Assembly: GCF_046630445.1 (NCBI RefSeq)
Contig: NC_092341.1
Location: 29,154,001-29,218,000, forward strand
DNA: 64,000 nt
Source: Rutidosis leptorrhynchoides
Taxonomy: Eukaryota; Streptophyta; Magnoliopsida; Asterales; Asteraceae
Reading direction: 5' to 3'
This document shows positions 58,442 through 64,000 of this stretch, in pieces; within the stretch, counting starts at the first letter, position 1, and each line of letters starts with the position of its first letter. The notes beneath the pieces were generated by a model. It had not been told where the DNA came from. It saw nothing but the letters and a program-made list of their open reading frames with translations, and did no database searches. Made by a program: the position numbers and the translations under genes.

Positions 58442-60268
58442 CCACCGCATCCATGCAATCTATAAAAAGTCAACAACGAGAGGGTAAGCTAACGCTTAGT
58501 GAGTGATAACATACTACATACATATATATGCATAAAATGGACACGCCACACAAATAATCAAATACTGCATACCGGAGCATCCAAGCATAAAGGCAAGCTA
58601 AGCTAAGCATACCGTATAATCACTAAGCAACAAGCTAATAACAACAACCATAAAGTAAGTCACCAACGACGATGTGAACAACGCCAACAAGCTACACCCG
58701 GAGGGTTAGCTACATCACAACAATACAATAATCTATATATAACAATATATATACGAATAAGGTTAACCCATTAACCCATTACCGAAATACCAAACACTAC
58801 AATGAAGATTGGCCGAACTACACGAGCCTTAGTAATCCGAAACCACACGAGATTACTATCTTCAACAAGACAACATCGAGGTTGGCCGAACTACACGCGC
58901 CTTAGTAATCTGAAACCACACGAGATTATTACCTCAATAAGATGACCGAACTACACGAGTCATCGTGCATCCGAACTACACGTGATTCACTTCTTCAATA
59001 ACAAAACCCACGGTCACGGGATTATAAAGTCCACCACATCGGGGTTATCCAAAACCACATCACAATACATGTGATAACGTACACACAAGTGTACGCCTCG
59101 CCATAAGGAGGTCAACCAAAACGCACAACCATGCCAATTGGACCTATACACAAATCCATCAAAACCACCTATATGTGAAGTGAGCTCTATAACCGAGAAC
59201 CACTTCACCCGACCCGCACCCATCCTACACATACATATGCACATAGGATATTAACACTCACCTTGTCGCCTTGATGAAATGCTTCCAAATAATCCGCAAC
59301 TCGTCAATGAAAAGCACCTATTCCATAATCATAAATACCACAACACAATTAGGATGGATTTACAAACCAACCCAATTCGACACTTAGTGCAATTTCGACC
59401 CAATTGCACTTCCAAGCATAAACCGTGCCCAAGGTAACCAATAATCACTAACACAAGTGATAATGGTCCTAATATGCCAATTAAACCCGAACACAAGTGT
59501 TAAACACCTATCGTTCTCAAAATTGCCCATAAACCCTAATTTTGACCCATTAAGTCAAAATCTCACCAATTACAAGTTTTGACACCAAAACATATTTAAC
59601 TCGGTTTTATACTTCAACTTAATCCATTTTAAGTTTATAAACCTCATCGAATCGACATTCGGGTCATAATCATCAACAAACCCTAACTTTGACTCTAGTC
59701 AAAATTAGTCAACCACAAGAACCCTAAAGGTCTCCAATACATCAATAATCACTAATACTAGTGATTATACACCATTCTCAAGTCTTAAACATGGTTAAAT
59801 CATTAACCAACCCAAAACCCGCCTTTAACACTTATAAACCAGAATCTTAGTGTTAATCTTCAATTAACAACTAAATGGGTTCCATCTATGAATCATACAA
59901 TCAAAAGCCCCAAATTTGAATGATGAATACAAAAACAAAATTCGGAGTTAGAGCTTACCACTAGTATCATCGTGTAGCTAAGAACGGGGAGAACAAACTT
60001 GTCTACTACGCCAAAGATCAAAACCCGCTTCTTCCTTTCCAAAAATCCCTTTGAATCAAATGGGGTGTTTGAGTTTTTGAGAGAAAATGGAAAGAAAAGG
60101 AAAAAGAAATAAGGAAATGAAATGGGTGGATGAGGTTAAGTCCTCAAATCTGGCTCAAAAGCGAAAAGACTAAAATACCCTATTAAAAGCCCTAAAATAA
60201 CAAAAGGAGTCTGCCAGCGACATATGGCGCGGCGCGCGACTGGGCAGAATCAGAATCCAGGTCTTACA
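58442..60268 (-). repeat. family D 3' LTR, second segment
   Basis: Continues the LTR broken at 38071. Holds the CGAACTACACGA hairpin array (58800-58990), a GTAAGCTC donor-like site (59958), a GGCGCGGCGCGCG palindrome (60226) and the U3 edge TTACA (60268). Confidence 0.88.
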
Positions 60269-62407
60269 ACTCTCCCCCACTTAAAATCGATCACGTCCTC
60301 GTGATCTTCACCACTTAACCAATCCGGACCCACCCAACGGTCCTCAATCATAACCCAATCCCAACTTTCCTAGACAATTCTTCCCAATGAATCACCTTTA
60401 ACAACTAAGATCGTCACTCGCGAATTATCAAATCTACAATCCGAGCACTAAAACCATGCTCATTCCCTAACATCGGGAAAACTCATCCAATCTCTAACCG
60501 AGATATCAACCCTCTAGCGTACCATTACCAAGTACAATGCTAAAGTAACCACATACCAACTTGAGGTCAACCATCTAAACCGCCAAAGACTGAAAGAAGT
60601 AAATCCTTACGGATAACACTTACCACGAAACATCCCTTGTAGTGCGCAATACGACCCATACGCAACTACCGTATTATCATAATCCAACGGCTAGAACCGA
60701 TAGCGCCCAAAATGACTATGGAAACGCGAATCCCAAGGTGTACAAAATCGACTATCGTCACACCCGTAACATCATGTGAGCGTAACACGGCTATCGCATC
60801 ACTAATCATACAACATGGTCCTCACAACCCCACCATTGGCGTATAAAATAACCAATAGATCAAACGACATGGTCCTTACGACCCCACCATCAGTGTATAA
60901 AATAACCGATCGATCACACAACACGGTCCTTACGACCCCACCATTGGTGTATAAAACAACCAACAGATCACACGACACGAAGGCTGGCTGAAAACACACG
61001 CGCCTTAGTGAATCCGAACTACACGCGACTTACTACCTTTACCACAACAACACTCGGGATTGGCCGAACTACACGCGCCATAGTGAATCCGAACTACACG
61101 AGAGTCGTTCTCCCAGAGGAATGACCGAACTACACGAGTCATTTGTGAATCAGAACTACACGAGAGTCACTATCCCAGAGGAATGACCGAACTACATGAG
61201 TCATTTGTGAATCCGAACTACACGAGACTCACTCCTCAATACAATGACCAAAACCACACGAGTCATTTGTGAATCCGAACTACACGCGACTCATTTCCAC
61301 AATAAGATGACCGAAACCACACGCGTCATCGTGAATCCGAAACCACACGCGATCCACTACCATGATGAAGTCAGCGGACCCCGAAGGTCATGCTTCACCA
61401 ATCTCAACACCAGATGAAGTCAGCGGACCCCGTCAACGGTCATGCTCCACCGATATAACACCACGCTCCTGATGAAGTCAGCGGACCCCGAAAGTCATGC
61501 TCCACCAATCACGTACTCCCATGATGAAGTCAGCGGACCCTAAAGGTCATGCTCCACCAATCAACAACCATGATGAAGTCAGCGGACCCTAAAGGTCATG
61601 CTCCACCAATCAATAACCATGATGAAGTTAGCGGACGATAAAGGTTATGCTTCACCAATCAACGCCCTTTTGGCCTCGAACAACGAGTAGCGTAGCATCG
61701 CGCTCTGCTACACTATAGTGAACCCTAACGGATACCACTAACCATCTACACAATCGAGCAAGAACCACCTATATCAAACATAGGCACAAAAACAATGATT
61801 CTCTAGAAGAGAATCCGACACACACCTCCCTTAACCGAAGGATTTCACCTTGCTCGCCAAACACGTCAATTATCTCTCAATCAAGATTTACCGCATTACC
61901 ACCTCGGTGATAATTCAAATCCAAACCATAAGTACAATTTATCCGAAATTGTACTCTACCCCAAATCGACCAAAACTAGGTCTCGACAACATTTTCCGGA
62001 TCTACCAAAAGCATCATCCGAAATCTCACACTAAAACTTCCTCGGGCGGAAGTGTAACTCCCTCACTTGGAACTACGTTCCATATCCGCACCTCGTACAA
62101 CCGTACAATGCTACCAAAGGTAGACTTTACCAACAATTGGGTTCACACGACCCATCACCATCTCTTGCTCCAACCTTGAGCATACCAAGGATCTTAACCT
62201 ATCCTTAAACACTTCGAACGAAAAGTGTACCACCAATTACACAACCCAAATCCCTCGCAATCATCAGATTGCTTTAGTTTGTCAACTTCCACCTTGTCAC
62301 TCATGTACCTAAGGGTTTCACTTCGGTACCCTAAGTACAATGTAACCACAACATAATCGGATTCGAACACCACGCTAGTAGGTATAAAAGAGGCACCTAA
62401 TGTCGCG
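60269..62407. repeat. family D polypurine tract, conserved hairpin and hairpin arrays
   Basis: Polypurine tract (minus AAGTGGGGGAGAGT), GATCACG/CGTGATC hairpin (60289-60306), then three units of the gtataaaa-loop hairpins (60814-60985; family A has two), CGAACTACACGA hairpins (61000-61350) and GATGAAG units (about 61361-61660). No pol coding. Confidence 0.8.
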
Positions 62408-62445
62408 TCACGTAGACTCCTTTACCAACGTACATCGGGCGGAAG

Positions 62446-62659
62446 TTGTGCTTATCAAAGGATCCGGTTTCCCGTGATACATTGGGGGTTTAGTCCTCAT
62501 GAAGTTCTTAAGACAATGCTCCATTCCACTACTACCTTGAAGTTCGGAATACTTCCTATACATTTCTTCTCGAAACGCACTCATTTGCTCCGCAACGGCG
62601 GCTGCAACTCTAGTGTTAAACTCCACGTCTTTCGTCTCGATCCCATTTCCCGTCGCCAT
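62446..62659 (-). pseudogene. gag: family D gag, N-terminal remnant
   Basis: The first 72 or so codons match family A gag (EEMYRKYSEL, FMRTKPPMYHGKPDPLISTT). The frame then runs into unrelated sequence because about 1 kb holding the rest of gag, including both zinc knuckles, is deleted. The junction near 62440-62455 joins tacatcg downstream of gag to the region coding PLISTT. Confidence 0.85.
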
Positions 62660-63084
62660 TCTAAGGAATGCAAAGCGATTAGATCACGAACGTATAAAAC
62701 CACACACAAAACACCGCCTCAACTTGCTAAACACTCGTCGTACATCACTTGCTAGACACGATTTGCACCCGTAATATGGTTTGCAAGTCCTTATTATGCA
62801 CACACGCCGTATCGACTTGTTAGTACAACGACCGTCTCGCTCGGTGTTATAAACAAACACAAACGAAATTCTACGCGATATAAACACACGCGAGAATTAT
62901 CATCACAACACAATCATATATTAATAATATCCGCATTACTAATATAAACGTTAGTCAACCTATAAACAAGGCACTAACTAAACCCATTTCGACCCGTAAT
63001 CCAACAAGTCCCGCAACAAATTAAGCACACACAAAAGTCTAAGTCTGGGCACCTATCTCAAGTCACCTAAATCCCTTAGACCAT

Positions 63085-63096
63085 GCTCTGATACCA
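63085..63096 (-). other. primer-binding site (initiator tRNA-Met), family D
   Basis: TGGTATCAGAGC on the minus strand, two bases from the LTR edge at 63099. Confidence 0.85.
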
Positions 63097-63098
63097 CT

Positions 63099-63346
63099 TG
63101 TAACAACCCAAACTAAACCACGAACAATCCACTCAAAATACCAAAATAAAAAAAATTGTTCGTTCAGCAACTGGCGCGGCGCGCCAAACTGGTCTGTCCC
63201 AAAAAGTTTGAAATGCGAAAAAGATTGGCCACTTTTCGACCTAATTAGACAAAACGCTTTTAACCACATGTTCAAATATGTAAAACTAACACGTTCCATT
63301 TATAAAAAGGGTTTTACGACACCGGGCCCACATATGCCCAAATTAC
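63099..63346 (-). repeat. family D 5' LTR, terminal 248 bp
   Basis: Matches 37653-37900, with a single GGCGCGGCGCGCC (63173-63185) where the other LTR has two. Cut at 63346 by element E; the five bases before the cut, attac, are the presumed target site. Confidence 0.88.
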
Positions 63347-64000
63347 TGTAGTGACCCGAACTTTTCCATGTTTATATATATTAATTGAGATTGATATTTA
63401 CATGATTAAATGTTTCCAACATGTTAAGCAATCAAACTTGTTAAGACTTGATTAATTGAAATATGTTTCATATAGACAATTGACCACCCAAGTTGATCGG
63501 TGATTCACGAACGTTAAAACTTGTAAAAACTATATGATGACATATATATGGATATATATATATAGTTAACATGATACTATGATAAGAAAACATATCATAA
63601 AGTATATTAACAATGAACTACATATGTAAAAACAAGACTACTAACTTAATGATTTTTAAACGAGACATATATGTAACGATTATCGTTGTAAAGACATTTA
63701 ATGTATATATATCATATTAAGAGATATTCATACATGATAATATCATGATAATATAATAATTTAAAATCTCATTTGATATTATAAACATTGGGTTAACAAC
63801 ATTTAACAAGATCGTTAACCTAAAGGTTTCAAAACAACACTTACATGTAACGACTAACGATGACTTAACGACTCAGTTAAAATGTATATACATGTAGTGT
63901 TTTAATATGTATTTATACACTTTTGAAAGACTTCAATACACTTATCAAAATACTTCTACTTAACAAAAATGCTTACAATTACATCCTCGTTCAGTTTCAT
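63347..64000 (+). mobile_element. element E: LTR of a further gypsy-type element, runs off the window
   Basis: Starts TGTAGTGACCCGAAC inside the family D LTR, so it is a later insertion. The first 130 bp resemble G (gtttccaacatgttaagcaat against gtttccgacacgataagcaa), suggesting a related family. The rest is AT-rich and continues past the window. Confidence 0.75.

Overview
This is nuclear DNA of a eudicot plant. One intact host gene was found: a three-exon gene on the minus strand (3720-4409) for a small plastid J-domain protein of the DNAJ8 type. Almost everything from about 12 kb onward is LTR retrotransposons, many nested in each other. The LTR and leader style, with Met-initiator primer sites beside very long LTRs, suggests the daisy family (Asteraceae). 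That is inference from general familiarity, not a search.

Layout. 1-3342 is the 3' part of a Ty1/copia element (broken pol plus a 511-bp 3' LTR). 3343-4472 is the J8 gene with its flanks. 4473-12081 is AT-rich intergenic DNA with a 94-bp tandem duplication, a candidate Helitron, a bZIP (TGA-type) exon fossil, a possible small spliced gene and a 21-bp minisatellite. 12082-27885 is a head-to-tail array of one Ty3/Gypsy family ('A', minus strand): three gag genes separated by shared 2.28-kb LTRs. 27886-35539 is a second family ('B', minus). 35540-37652 is part of a third ('C', minus). From 37653 to 63346 runs a fourth ('D', minus, related to A), split by a 20.4-kb Athila/Tat-like element ('F', plus, 38072-58441, target duplication ccacc). 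F's second LTR is itself split by a 12.4-kb element ('G', plus, 45966-58339, target duplication aggta). At 63347 a further LTR element ('E') begins and runs off the window.

How the parts work together. None of families A, B, D, F or G shows reverse transcriptase or integrase here. They carry only gag-like reading frames plus primer sites, polypurine tracts and LTRs, so they look non-autonomous and dependent on enzymes supplied in trans. The only pol sequence is the dead copia at the left edge.

Most unusual signal. Families A to D share a non-coding architecture that protein annotation does not capture: (1) tandem arrays of hairpins whose loop sequence is constant while the stems change in a compensating way; (2) clusters of GC-rich palindromes, different in each family, next to LTR ends or the core promoter; (3) a GATCACG/CGTGATC hairpin beside the polypurine tract; (4) a conserved splice-donor-like motif inside the LTR. 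These suggest selection on the RNA (packaging, dimerisation or leader splicing) in gag-only elements. LTR divergences quoted are rough counts by eye.
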